From Neckera pumila (taxonomy: Eukaryota; Streptophyta; Bryopsida; Hypnales; Neckeraceae), in assembly GCA_963969595.1 (NCBI GenBank), contig OZ018412.1:746501-810500 (forward strand): 64,000 nt of DNA, written 5' to 3'. The notes beneath the pieces were generated by a model. That model had not been told where the DNA came from. It saw only the letters and a list, made by a program, of their open reading frames with translations, and did no database searches. Every line of letters starts with the position of its first letter. Positions within the stretch are counted from its first letter, which is position 1. Below, piece by piece: positions 36,232 to 48,522 of this stretch. Made by a program: the position numbers and the translations under genes.

Positions 36232-36673
36232 CCCTAAAAGGATGTTGCCTCAATGTCAGTACTAAAAAATGACTCACTTTTTGGACTAATAGATGAAGGA
36301 ATGAAGTGTGTTTCTTAGCAAACAAAAGAGAAGACAACTAAAGGGAAGTAGAGAACTTTGACCCAAAAATGAAGAGAAATTCACTTCCAAAGTTCAGCAA
36401 AGGAAAGTACCAAGAATTGACAATGAGACCACCCATAAATAAAGCATAACTCATATAAGGAGCACAAAAATGGTAGATTCAGAGAACATTGTAAAGACAC
36501 ATGTTCCAAGTGACTTCTGCCAATGGTTTCCTCTATTGATGGATAACCATGCAACCATATTTAGGTGTTGGTATTCAGGCAGGGTCAATAATGGATGCTC
36601 ATTCCTAAGAGCTTTGAGATTTTCCAAGTCTTAGTATTGCAATATTTCAATTGTCAACCTATGAAGTACAGTA
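36232..36673. other. AT-rich intergenic DNA
   Basis: Starts with a family-2 style end (CCCTAAAAGGATG). No matching right end and no gene are visible. Confidence 0.4.
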
Positions 36674-36874
36674 TAGTAGAACCTCCCTAAGTTGATCCTC
36701 CATAAGCTAATAAACCTTTGTAAGTTAATTTTGTCAAACCGGTCCCAGACTTGTCCCCATAACAAAGGTTATCACTAAAAATGACCCTCCATAAGCTAAT
36801 AAACCTCCCTAATATAATCTTGTCAGACCATTTGAAACCGGTCCGGGACTGATTAGTTTAGAGAGGTTCTACTG
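36674..36874. mobile_element. pogo-like MITE, about 200 bp, uninterrupted copy
   Basis: Left end tAGTAGAACCTCCC, right end complement CAGTAGAACCTCTC. The interior (cataagctaataaacct, accggtc..gact, ataacaaaggttat) matches the split copy at 25139-25265/31097-31154 in inverse orientation. Confidence 0.75.
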
Positions 36875-37793
36875 GACATCAATAGTTCTGCTGTTAATTC
36901 ATCCATCAGTGAGCCAAGCCAAAGCAGGTGTATAGTGTGAATCCCATTGTCGTCCTAAGCTTCCGAGATGTCCCAGGCTACTACGGGCGTAAAATTGAAA
37001 ATTTACAAAATTCATTTCTGAAAGTTCACACTATACTCGTACCATCATCCACCCTTGAGAAGCCAGAACTTGGGCTTCTCAAGAACCCCAACAACGGTGA
37101 ATAAGTCGATCCGTCTCATGAAGCTTAGAGTTCCTGACATGGTTTGGATCTTATTGGCCTGCAAGAGGAAATTTTCAAAAGTTAGTTTCTTAAGAAGTGT
37201 GCGAACTGTGCATCTTCGCATTGAGCATTGTGACACCCAGGATCTCATTTGCTGCATAACGATAAACAAAACAAAATACACACTCAAAAGGGTGTTAACT
37301 TTACCCCAATGTGCCAGTCACATGGAAATACCAAAAGTACCAAAGGCCAACTGCATGAATTCGTTGGATGTTCAGGGATGATAAGTTCACATCTGCCGCA
37401 AAAGTGCAGGTCTCCTAGTTAACTACACTGCACCAGTTGGATATCGGTACAAACATACCAAGATACCTCTGGTATCAATTCGAAGTCGCATGGCAGGTGA
37501 CATTGAAAAAGTAACCTTGCAGAGCGCTTTCGTTCAAGGCATCTCAGGGTCACTTCCGGCATTTTATCCCTCTCAACGCGAACACAGTAGCTATACTACT
37601 GTATACAGTACAGCTCGGCAGCTGAGAGTTGGATACATAAATAAGGATTCCCTCTTTGATAACCCGATATCCACAGACGAGACAGGAGCATTACGAAGAC
37701 TCCAGTTTATCAGAGTGCCAGAACCGGAAAATGAAGACTGTCCATGCTCTCTATCCGTGCCAAGCGTAACACTCTTGAGTTACTCTTGAGTGG
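36875..37793. other. Intergenic, 3' flank of the membrane-protein gene
   Basis: Frames at 37055-37381 and 37490-37789 (+) lack family resemblance and splice context. It probably includes the 3' UTR of the - strand gene. Confidence 0.4.
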
Positions 37794-40700
37794 TCAGTCA
37801 TCCCAACTGTTGTCCCAACCGTCCTTGTTCGCTCGTCGGGAGTTGAGTCCTTTGGAAGAAAGAGTGAGAGATGAGGACGAAGACCGCACAGCTTCGGTGT
37901 CTTGCCAGTCGTCGTCTTCCCAGACTTCGTCCCAGCCATCAGCTGAGGGAGACATCCCATCATCCTGCTTCGAGGCTGCCACCGAAGGTAACGCCATTTC
38001 CAATTCCTGGTACTTCGCCTCCGCATTACCATGTCGCCGAGCATGAGCACGCCATGAAACGCATCTCCAAACACCCACCGCACCTAGTAATTACAAGGCA
38101 AGATTGTGAAAACTTGGGCACTCAAATCAAAACCAGAAGAACCAGCTGTAGGGCTTCCTCTGCAAATAATAATATGTCAAACACTTAACTAGCCCTTTGC
38201 TAGATTAATTAGGATTGACTTGACTGATATCACAACAAGATACACTTGAAAGGATTCTGAAAGAAGGTCTGCAAGTAGTTTTGCCCTACAACTGATATGC
38301 GAATCTAAATAGTGAATACCTGCCTGGTATTTGTCTATTCTGTTCTACTTACTGGGCTTTAGAATAAGTCAAGCCCTGAGATATAAATTGGAGTCCATTG
38401 TAATTAGACTCCATTTATACACGAAATTAGCCAAATCTCCCTTGTCATGAAGCCCTAGTGCGTGCGAAAAACAAGAATGTCTCCACCCATCCTCACTTGT
38501 AACCCACGAGGTCTAGATTCAGTCCTCATTAATAATTAGCAGGGCAGAAATAAGCGTCTATGGGCAGGGTTGCAACTCTCGTGATCTACAAACATTCAAC
38601 GCGATGGTTGACAATTTGTCCTAATAGACAGGTGTAATTGACCAAATCCTTAAATATGAGATCTAATAAAGGATGTCGTACCTAATATAAGAACGAACAC
38701 CAAGACGCCTCCGAGAACAAGAACGAAAGCTCCTGGAGCAGCGAAGAGAGACAAATATGATGAACGGGTCAGATTGTCCCCAAAATTCTCAGGAGGAAGA
38801 TTCACGTAACAATCGCCTTCACCCCAACTTACATTAATCCTCTCTCCCAGCTTCGCAGCTTCCCTATCAACCACTGAGATGGTCACCTGCGAACCCCCAA
38901 TAAAAGATTTAGTTTCATGCCTATTCGCAACAAGCTGAGAGGCCATTTTTGTTGGCAAAGCTTCAACCCAGTGATCCATCTAACTTACCGGCAGCATTTC
39001 TCCTTTGGTCAACACAAAATCCACTGGATTTGCTTTCCATCCTGTAGGGGTCTTGATAGTAACATCCAGCTGTGCTTTACCACCACCATTTTCAACGGTT
39101 AGGGTGTAATCATGGTCGCCTGCAAAGGGAACAAGACCACTCATCAGAATCTCGCATTTCACACACAACAGTTAATTCTAAAGGCTTCAATTTTCTCATG
39201 AAGAAAGCTTTCCATCAACAACGTTCCTTCTACTTAGTTTCATCCATGATTTAATGAAACACGAAACTAGAGTGCCATAGAGTAAACGGATTTTTTTTGC
39301 TAAATTTTGTAGCGTGGGACCACCATCAAATATCATTTGAGAGAATAGTCACTCAAGCAACAACTTGCAAGTCAGAGATCCCAAGCTCAGAAATGGTATT
39401 ATTCATCCATAGGTCCACTTAAATAAGGCGTTCATGGTGTATTTCAGGTTTATTAAGAAATTGAGGATCACACAAACTAAACTGAATAAACGGTGTACTG
39501 GCAAACTTGATCCTCACCATCTTCATCATCCCCCCCATTGGCCGCCAGCTTGCCGATCACTGGTCCATGTTCACGGGTACAGGTTCCTCCATGGGCTGAT
39601 TTCGCCTCATCGCCTGTGCTTGCATCCTGAGCAGGAGGTGCAGGAGCACGTAGGACATTTTGAGGAGGAGATTTCTCTACAGTGTTATTTTTGGATTTAT
39701 CTGGTGCCGGTAGAATCGGCGGAGAGGCACCAATAGTATTATTATTGGAAGTGCCTACCTTTGAATTGTTTGCAGCCTTTGAATTGACGTCCATCACATC
39801 CTTTGCCATTAACCTCACTTCGCCTACCCTTTTAGCCTGAAATGCACATCAAGTAGAGTTCAGGTAGGGAACCCACTTGAATGCGGTCCCTTTTCTGTTG
39901 GTCAAAGGTCACACGTTTACAATGCAGGTGTCATCCAGACCCCGAGACTTGTGAGAAATGAGAAACGTCTAGCACGAGACTTGTAAGAAACAGGATAGGT
40001 CGAGTCAGAGATGCTTCCATAGGATACATTGTAGATGTAACACGCATGGCTTAAGGTTAGTCTAGGCAATCGTGATTGAAACCTAATTCCTTCAAACTTC
40101 AACAATTCATAGCTGATTCGTACTCATACGAAATTCAAATAATATACATGTATTTTAGTGCATTGGATCCTCGCAAAATTGAGGAAAAGCGCCCCCTCCC
40201 CCACCCACCCACCCACCCACCCAAAAAAAGAAAAGTAAGTCACTTCTAATGATGAAAACCTCTCAAAATAGCTACAGGCATGGTTCCACAAGAACAGGTC
40301 CTCGAATATTATAACAATGCTGCAAATCTGCACAAGTTTCTAATCGAAGGCTATGTCCGATAATTGTCATATTCAATGAGAGTACGCTGAAATTTACTGG
40401 TAGTTTCACATGCTAAACAACAATCTCACGAAAACCATAAAGAGAAGAGCGATCGAAAGGATCGACGAAATACTGAATTGACATGACATTGACCTTTAGC
40501 CAAGTCCAGAATTAGGGTTTTAAAAATTGTTCTCTCACGAAGGAGTTTCTGTGCAACACAAGCCTTTTCCGAGCCGGCTTTTCATCTTCGTGATAACTCT
40601 GACCTTGAGCCACCTCTACAACTATTCAATAGATAATCGAAAAAGAAAGAAAGAAGCCGGGCGGTGATTTTGAACGATAATGCCTAAAAGAAACAAGGAT

Positions 40701-40933
40701 GCAATAACACATAAACATACCTCTGTGTGACCACTAGCCGTGTGATCCCCCGCCCTTTGACCGATAATTCTGTCTGCACTTTCCCCCTCATCCTCCCCTC
40801 CATTTCCAGTTCGCCAATTCTCAGTCACCTCTTCCCCAGTGGTTACTCCTCTCCCCAGCGCAACGCGAGTGAAGGAACCAAGGCATAGAATCAGGAGGAG
40901 CCCTGCGAATCTGGTACCCGAGATGGGTACCAT
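37794..40933 (-). CDS. Type I membrane protein, plant DUF7356-like, 5 exons
   Basis: Exons in coding order: 40933-40721, 39836-39518, 39119-38989, 38886-38682, 38083-37794; junctions are GT-AG with matching phases, total 385 residues. Residues 1-27 form a signal peptide (MVPISGTRFAGLLLILCLGS). A long low-complexity ectodomain rich in N, K, P and acidic residues follows, then a compact beta-type domain (DYTLTVENGGGKAQLDVTIK ... INVSWGEGDCYVNLPP), one membrane segment (FAAPGAFVLVLGGVLVFVLI) and a cytoplasmic tail. The tail has a KYQELEM motif and Trp/Asp clusters (DGWDEVWEDDDW; KDGWDNSWDD at the C-terminus). This layout matches what I recall of plant DUF7356 proteins, whose function is unknown to me. 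The exon 4/5 join at a split Gly codon restores the tail. The open, signal-bearing structure suggests a working gene. Confidence 0.85.
40197..40222. repeat. (CCCA)n microsatellite
   Basis: Six CCCA units in intron 1 of the membrane-protein gene. Confidence 0.9.
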
Positions 40934-41326
40934 GTTGTCGCCCTTGCGAACCCCACTGGCGAGCTCTTCACAGCGCCCTCATGCTTTCAGAGTGTCAATC
41001 AGGAGGTACGAGATGCAATCCGAAGGCAAGAGGAGCCCCAAACGAATTGCATCGAAAGCTGCACCCCCACCTTTCTGTCGTAGGTTGTGTATTCCTCCCA
41101 GCATACTCGATCATGTCCCCTCGCTCACTTCTCAGCAATCCAACAACAACAACATTGACCAAGCAGTGACCTTCAGTCCATCAAGCTCGCGGTTAAACCC
41201 TGCACGCGATTCCACGCGAAACAAATGGAACAGGGGAGGAGGCAGCACCACGGTTATAGGGATAGCTCAGACATGAAGAATTGGCCACATGATCCGTCGG
41301 GAGCCGCAGGAGCTTTTGGAGGTTAA
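40934..41326. other. Likely 5' flank of the membrane-protein gene
   Basis: More balanced base composition than the surroundings, consistent with a promoter and 5' UTR read leftwards. The 145-codon + frame at 40839-41276 overlaps exon 1 and is probably a shadow. Confidence 0.4.
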
Positions 41327-43451
41327 CCCTAGAAGGACGCCGCGGATGCCGTGTCTGATGGATGACTTACCTAAAATCATTTTTTCATCCAATATTTTTT
41401 TGGAAGTTATTTGAGGACACTTTGAGTGAATAGTATTGCAAATATCTTCATTACGGTGTTATTGACTTTTTGAAAGAAGAAGCCGCTTAACCTATTATTG
41501 ACATTTAGCATCTAATGGATGACATAGAATCTTTATGTATAGGACAAAAGTACAACTATTCATCTTCAAAATTTTGTTGTAAGAAGGGGAGGCCTTGTAC
41601 AATAGTTTGACTTCCAAAGTAGTATGAGTGGTTTTTCATGTCTTTAAGGGAATGATTCTCACAATATCCAAAGGTATGATTTCCACGGTCACTAGTCCAT
41701 CTTTTAAGGATCAATCCACGGATCACCCTTATTGATAGTGTATTTTGACCATTTCTTGTTATTTTATTCATGATGTGAATTTTAGACATAAAAATGATAT
41801 TTTCTGAATTTGAGTTCAATTAATGAAATAAAGCTAAGGAAATGCAGTTTCTATTCCAATAATAATTTATAAATTTCAATATTTTATTGTAATATGAATT
41901 GTGAACTTGTAGCCATGGTTTGTTTATTTTCTAGTTTTAGAATGACATCTATGATAGCTTTGGTATATATCATGATGTTCTACACTATAATATACATCTA
42001 TAGTGAAAATTTCAGATTTTTTTAACACATTTTGGATTTGATATGATTTTTTTTCATTTTTATATTAAAAACTCACAATAATTTCAAGTTTTTCCAAAAA
42101 AATTGAAAATTTTATGACTTGTAATGGACATATGATTTCATCTTTGAAGGTAAATACAAAGAATGTCATTCATATCTAGTTGCAAAATGTAGCAAACAGA
42201 ATTAACATGGAAAGTGAGGCTTGAAATAAATGATCATGGGACTGTCTGTTTAGGTTAAGTAAATAGAGGGAAGCCTTACTCACCCCTTTGGCTTGAGTGC
42301 AAGAGTTTTCATTGAATTGAAGGAAGGATTTTTGATGATTCAATCATCTACTTTGACTTTTTTTTATTCAATGAGTTGGAGAATGAGGGCTCTATATTGT
42401 GACTCGTCTATCATTTATTTAACAAAATGAGTTGGGGAATGTTTTTTGTTGAGAGTCATTAACCTTGAAATGTTGTGAATGTTGTATAGAATAAAAAGTG
42501 TTCAATGAAAAGCCTTTGGAGATACTATTCAAAAGAAGAATGTACATGTTTATCCAAGTATGTGATAATTTATATTTGACTACGTCAATGATAAGCCTTA
42601 TACTTCCAGGGTTAAATCTTGTAGTTAATTTCCTTGATGCGGCATGTCTCAAATCACAAGACAACAACTTGTTATTGTCCTATTCTTCTTCCAATCTAAT
42701 CTAAAGTTTCATAACTCACTAAAAACAATGTTCCTTACTTTGGAAATCAAACTAACTTACCAATTGAATTTTGATGAATGAATAATTATCCTTCAACCTC
42801 AATGTTCTTTATTTCATTTGTTCTTGAAGCAAATAGCCTAGTTCTACACCAACCATGAGAATTGATGAGATATGCAAATTTCATCTTTTTCCTTTTTGAA
42901 GCATATTATTTGCCATTTCATGTTTGTCTCTATAATTTTGCCTTTTACTTTGCTTCTAATGAGACCAATTTGGGTTGGATATAATTGGGTCCAATTTTGA
43001 ATCCAAATTTTTTCTATTTATTTTATATAGTTTTTGAAGTGTTGGCACTTCCAACTATGTGTTTCCTACCATTTGCTATGGCCAGCATGTGCTATAGCTA
43101 GCATGTGCTATGGCCTACCATTTGAATGTTGTAAGGCATTTAGAACTCATGTAATGTACTCAAACCTCTCTAATGACATCACGTGCACTTGGGGCAAATT
43201 GGGCTCATTGTGAATTAGGTATTTTGAAATTCCAACTTTAGAAAGACACTTCAGACACTAAGTGTCCAATAGATGCCAAAGAATCCTTCTATATAGTACT
43301 GCAGATGTTCATCTATGGAATTTTGTATGAAAAGGGGAGGTTTTGCACAGTAGTTTGGCCTCTAGTGAGTGCTCTTAATTTTTTTTAAGTAAATGATTCA
43401 CACGGTATCCAAAAAGATGGTTTCCATGGTGACCAACCCATCCTTCTTGGG
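41327..43451 (+). mobile_element. TTAA-flanked repeat family 2, probably two copies
   Basis: Left end CCCTAGAAGGACG follows TTAA (41323-41326). The right end complement CCCAAGAAGGATG precedes TTAA (43452-43455). Right-end-like sequence also occurs at 41530-41708 (gaaggggagg, tgtacaatagtttg, ggtcac.agtccatc), so an inner copy of about 380 bp seems joined to a second copy. The remainder is AT-rich and non-coding. Ends of the form TTAA-CCCTAgAAgGa are piggyBac-like. Confidence 0.5.
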
Positions 43452-43455
43452 TTAA

Positions 43456-44161
43456 TATGTAGACATTGTCCAGTCAAAGAGATTCTTAGGATATACATGG
43501 AAAGTACAATTACAGAACGTTGGGTGTATGGTACATAGGTAGCTGAAGTTTAAGACATCAACACTTGTGAGAGAGATTTGAAGCGAAGTTCAGCTGTTGG
43601 AATACATGTGCTACCCACCCACAGCAAGATGACACGAGGGCTTTTTGGGGGGGGTGATATAGCACCAGATTGCACTACATAAAATAGTTTGGCTACAAAA
43701 TGGCAACAGACATCAAATTATAAAAAATCTTGGATGAATTGCCAAATTCTGGATGAAAATAGATTTATGGATATGTGATATTTTCAATCCAATATGTGGA
43801 TCAATGTTGAAATTTGGAGCCATCAATATAACAGTTTATATCGCCACTTTGGCACTTTAAAAAAAAGGGGGAAAAAAGCCCTGGATCACACATACTGACT
43901 AAATATGGAATCGACTCATGTTCGCTTCAATCTCCTCTGCAGTGAACTGTCCAGAGCTCTCAGCTCTTCATTAATTTCTACCTACAACATTTTTGTTTTG
44001 GATCTGAACGACGGAAATCCATATGCGCACGCTATATACAATAGGGTTCAATGACCTGGTCGATCACCTCCATTTCAAACTCACGGCTTGGTGCTTCTGG
44101 GAAACTGACACCCTGGTTAATTCATTGCAGTTTTTCTCTATGAAAACCGGCCTTCTGTTTA
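43456..44161. other. Intergenic, 3' flank of the H3-tail-like gene
   Basis: No coding feature. A G-run lies at 43652-43659. Confidence 0.4.
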
Positions 44162-44774
44162 TCATTCCTCCTGTGAATCGTCCTCAGAATCATTTCCAGA
44201 ACTCTCTTCAGAACTCTCTTCAGAACTCTCTTCAGAATCGTCTTCAGAAGCCTCCTCAGAAGATAGGTCAACGTATTCTACAGCATCCCTCTTCCGTTTC
44301 TCCGCACGTCTGCATTGTTCCACGATCTCTGTGTCCAACCGCTGCCTCTTCTTGCAAAATTGACAAGTTATGTATTAGATAACTGACGAGCCGCGGTAGC
44401 GGCGAGTAGGTTATCGGACATAACCGGTTGTTCACTTTTCAATCACAACCTTTGATCTTCATGATCCAAGGGTGTAGGAAGCAAGTTGAAAGGAGAGAAG
44501 GTTATGAGTTACAACTTGTAATGGCAATGGTGATGGGTTGCCAATGGGACGGTGCCACGTGAGTGTTGAAAACTCAACAACCGGTTATGCAAACTTCTTC
44601 AGCAGGCGCCGGCTGCTTTGCCTTGGTGACCGGCCGTTTTGGAGGAGTCGCTTGGGGGGGCGTCTTGGGGACCAAGGCCGTGCCAAACCGGCGGGCACAC
44701 GTGCTGGCAAGCGGTTTCTTGAGGGGAGCAATGCCTCCCGTGGACATGCGAGCGATTTTCTTGGTACGCACCAT
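44162..44774 (-). CDS. Small H3-tail-like protein with Met at K9
   Basis: Proposed exons 44774-44595 and 44350-44162 (intron 44594-44351, weak donor gtttgc, acceptor gcaag), 122 residues. Without splicing the frame ends at 44574 with 66 residues. The start MVRTKKIARMSTGGIAPLKK aligns with the histone H3 tail ARTKQTARKSTGGKAPRK: R2, T3, K4, A7, R8, S10-G13, A15, P16 and K18 are kept, while K9 is Met and K14 is Ile. After a one-residue gap, LASTCARR matches LATKAARK, with Arg at K27. Next come a P/K-rich linker (PKTPPQATPPKRP), a basic stretch (RRAEKRKR), a possible SUMO-interacting VDLSSEE, and a Ser/acidic tail (EESSEESSEESS). No histone fold is present. An in-frame stop lies just before the ATG, after an acceptor-like cttcag at about 44797, so the 5' UTR may be spliced. 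Function is inferred only: a decoy for histone-tail enzymes or readers. Confidence 0.55.
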
Positions 44775-44851
44775 TGCTGCTATTGACCTTCAACCCTGAA
44801 GAACGAAGGATTAAAATGACTGATTTGATTCAATTGAATAACCCAGATAGG

Positions 44852-44900
44852 GCTAACTATTACTACCATTGGTAATATACCATTGGTAGTAATAGTTAGC
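44852..44900. repeat. 49-bp near-perfect hairpin upstream of H3-like gene
   Basis: Arms GCTAACTATTACTACC... and ...GGTAGTAATAGTTAGC, 23 bp each with one mismatch pair around a 3-bp centre. It lies 78 bp upstream of the proposed ATG. Confidence 0.85.
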
Positions 44901-46213
44901 ATTGGAGCTTATGACCAGAATCGGTGAAGAATACGCATGCGTTGGTCAAAAGAACACAAAAAAACTGGACAACGCAAAGTCCCCATATGACCTACTAAAT
45001 CCTAAACACCAATGCAAACACGAGATGACTGAGGACTGGAATGGACAAGAGGACTCAGGACTGAAGCTAGGAATATTAGGTAAGCGACGTACTTCGAAAT
45101 TGCTGAGTCTTCCGGAAGAACCTTGCGCTTCTTCTCTTGGCAATAGCCAGGCTCAACGACTATGCGTGCGCTGCTGGATCCAAGCACTGCCAGGAGATCA
45201 GTAAGCGACCAACATCCAAACGAGAGAAACTCGAAACACACGAAAACTGCTGCTCGAATGTCGTTGAAATTGGGGATCGTTGAAATTGGGGATGGGACCA
45301 CAAATGATCACCACTTCTTACTCCCTTCCTACGATTTAAGCAAGGTGGAACTAACAACGTTACTCTCGCACTGTTGATGAATCACACAAAGTGAACCTTA
45401 GAATCATCAAAACGGCTGATTTCGCGTTCGCACAATCCCAGAATGTGAAGAAGAAAGTGAAAATAGACTGTAAAAGAACTCAAGGTTCATGAGTTGCAAA
45501 TGATCACAAGGTAAGAAACCAATAATTCAGATGAGGTTACATTCTATATCACTAGAATCCGCGAAGAGCATTGCATGTGCGTGGTCAAGTAATAATAGAA
45601 ATTCAACCAAAGAACGTCTCCATATGACCTGCTCAAAACTCCAGCTAAAAAACCCACAAGAGGCCCAATTTGGACCTCTTGGTCCTAGAGGCGATAGATC
45701 GCAAAAGAACTCAGACGGGCTCCAACACGTTGCTGAGAGGCGAGAACTAATTATGGTTCGACTTCGCAAGGTGCTCAGCGAATTTCTCGCAATTGGAAAT
45801 GGGGACACGAACGAGACGACGCGAAACCTAAAGTTACGAGGCCATGAGAGAATCTCAAGCTCGGGAGATGATGCGCGCCATCGCCGGAAGCTACCGCCCC
45901 ATTCAGTGTGGCCATTTCTCTACATCATCGTCAATGTCGCTTCTAACTTGGAAAACGAACGCCATCACTTTGAAGCTTGCGAGCGACACTAGAATTACGG
46001 GTTTGGAGAGGGAATTCGAGCAATGCTGCAACCCAAAATTCTCACCTGAGCTGTGAACGTAAGCTTCGTGAGAATCGATCAAAGCTGAGGCACACACTTC
46101 GTCAGCCGCGAGGATTCACGTACGCAATGGCGAGCCCCACCTAAGCACACAACTAAACTAATGAAGTCAATGGAAGGGGTCCCGTGGCGTCACCCAAGTG
46201 ACCCAACCCTTAA
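44901..46213. other. Gene-like but unassigned stretch
   Basis: Base composition is more balanced than in the neighbours. Frames occur on both strands (45527-45992 +, 45002-45301 -), none recognised. On the - strand there is an exon-like piece at about 45178-45084 (acceptor ctggcag, donor gaagtacgt, reading GYCQEKKRKVLPEDSAISK) and a possible first-exon donor at about 46048 (ctcag|gtgaga). They may be 5' exons of the H3-tail-like gene, but joined in phase they end at a stop before its ATG. Confidence 0.35.
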
Positions 46214-47100
46214 CCCCTAAAAAACAAAACGATGGAGCCTATGACCAACTCTAAGGTCCCCCGCTTTGTATCCTCCATTTCTTCTCTATTTCTTCTCTAT
46301 TTATGAGTGAAATTTTTTGGTTTTAATTTTTAGAGATGAAATCACATGTCTAATATATGCCATAAATTTTTGTGAATTTTTTTTGTGAAAAATTTAAATT
46401 ATCATGAGCTTTTGATGAAAAAATGAAGAAAATTCATATAAGATACAAACCATACTGATATTTTCAGAATAGAAATACATGAAAAATTGACAATGTAGAC
46501 ATTGTAGTATAGAAAATTTTTATGTCACTCCATATTTATGTGATTATAGATCCTCAACTTCAAACTTCAAGTTTTACGGAAAAAAAGCTAAAAATATTGA
46601 AATACATTAGATGGTGTAACATCTTATTGATAAACTACCCCATGTAAAATTAAAAAAACAATGAAAACGTCTTGAATGTTAAGTCAACCATATGGATATA
46701 GCATCAAAGAAACTGCATACAAAAAATCAGATGAAAATCACGCATTCTTCAAAATGCACAAAGCTTTGGTTTGACCATGTAAAGGCTTGAAACATCTTTG
46801 GTGTCTTTTTAGGATTAACTTTAGAAGGATACAACCTTGGTGATAGGTATTCAGTCAAAAATGATTCAATTTTTGAACCAATAGTTGCATTAGTTGTTTC
46901 TATACAACTAAAAAAGTCATCCATCAAAGACTTTAAGTCCTTACCATTTTTTCAAGGTTAACTCTATAAAGACATTGTAGCAGAAAAGTGTCCAATTATT
47001 ATAGAATGAAGAGCACACCTATTGGTTTTATAATTAGATTATTTTTGGCTAAATCATGGGACTCATTTTCTAAGTGTTAAGCCTTAAAGGACCACAGTAC
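46214..47100 (+). repeat. Partial piggyBac-type repeat ends
   Basis: TTAA-CCCCTAAAA at 46210-46222 resembles the left end of the large piggyBac element. Family-2 style ends lie at about 46811 (TTAACTTTAGAAGGA) and 46957. TTAA-gCCTTAAAGGACC at 47077 looks like another decayed left end. No matching right ends were found, so these are probably fragments. Confidence 0.4.
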
Positions 47101-48298
47101 CACAAAATGTTTTTTAGATGATTTTGAATGAAAAGTAGAAGATGTAAAATTGCAATTTTTCATCCAATTCTTTTGGGAAAGCTCTTTGAATATGTTTCTC
47201 ATGCTTAATAGTGAAAAAAAATTCATTGAGGTATTATTGACTTTCTATATAAAGAGCTGCTAAAGAAAGGGATCATTGTAGGTGTTTTAATATTGTATTT
47301 TGGCAACTCCTATCTCCTTGCTTTCAAATTAAATTTTACGCTTGAAAATGATTATTTTTGAACTTGACTCCAACTACTGAAATGAAGTTTGTTTGGCTTG
47401 ATTTCTAATCCACTTGAAATTTTTGAAAAATTTATAGTATTCAACTATTCATTACAATTTGAATATGAGGCCTATAATTATGACTTGCTAATTTTTTTAA
47501 TTTGAGAATGACAAAGAATTTTGTTTTTTATGATGATGCTTTACACTATAACACATGTCAATGGAAAATAAATTCAAATTTCAAAAGTGTATTTGTATTT
47601 AATATGAATCTTCTTTATTTTCTTTTTAAACATTCACATTCATTTCAAATTAATACTACCAAAAAATTTGAAATTTCAAGATTTTTAGAAAACATGTGAT
47701 GGCACCTCTAAAAATATAATATAATATAATATATTTAGATGTATAGAAAAATAGAACATATAAAGCAATGAATTTTTAGGAATTTTTAGGTTACAGGGTC
47801 CTTCTTTTAAAGGTGAATGGTCTCTAGGGAATTGTAAGGTAGGAATACAAAAAATTGCCACTTTTGCTTTTGTAGATATCTTTTATTATTAGACTAGTGA
47901 AATGATATATTTTCTCATTGACAAATTATAGGAGATTTCATTGCATTAAAGAATGCATCATTTGAATATAATATGCAAAAGTTATGAAGGATCTAAGATG
48001 GTAGATGTTCTAAAATTGTTTGTTCAAGAGCAAGTACATATTGATTTAGGAGATGTACACAATGTGACCATCTCACGAAATGGCACTTTATAATACAGTG
48101 CATTTTTGGATGTCACTACCTTACATACAATACCATATTTGGCTCTATGAATCAAGCCTTGGATGTGTACTAAAACATGGCAAGACATTTCAATCATCAT
48201 CTTTTATTTGGATGACATTTTAACAATATTATGTTCAAATATTGCACTATACATGTAAAATATATAATCACTTTGAAGATTTTAAAACATGTAGGAGG
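47101..48298. other. AT-rich intergenic DNA
   Basis: Only short frames. No gene or RNA recognised. Confidence 0.55.
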
Positions 48299-48519
48299 CA
48301 CTACAAGAGAATGGGGTGTTTTAGGTGAGCTTTTAAATATAGTCCTAGACATAAGATTTTAAGTAATGACCTTTAAGGCAAATTTCAGCAAAATTTTACT
48401 AGAAATACATGTCTTTTTAGTAAAATTTTGCTGAAATTTGCCCTAAAGGTCATTACTAAAAGCTTAGGTCTAGGACTATACTTAAAAACTCACTTAAAAC
48501 ACCCCATTCTCTTGTAGTG
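48299..48519. mobile_element. Fold-back CACTA MITE, 221 bp
   Basis: CACTACAAGAGAATGGGGTG at the left and its complement at the right. The arms pair almost throughout (…tttagtaaaattttgctgaa…). The 3-bp duplication agg is at 48296-48298 and 48520-48522. Confidence 0.92.
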
Positions 48520-48522
48520 AGG

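Noticed and set aside
44599..44799. Alternative plus- and minus-strand frames over the H3-tail-like exon
   Set aside because: The - frame starting MVRTKK has the meaningful H3 alignment; the others are shadows.
45527..45992. 153-codon plus-strand frame
   Set aside because: No recognisable domain, overlapped by a minus-strand frame; kept only as an unassigned stretch.
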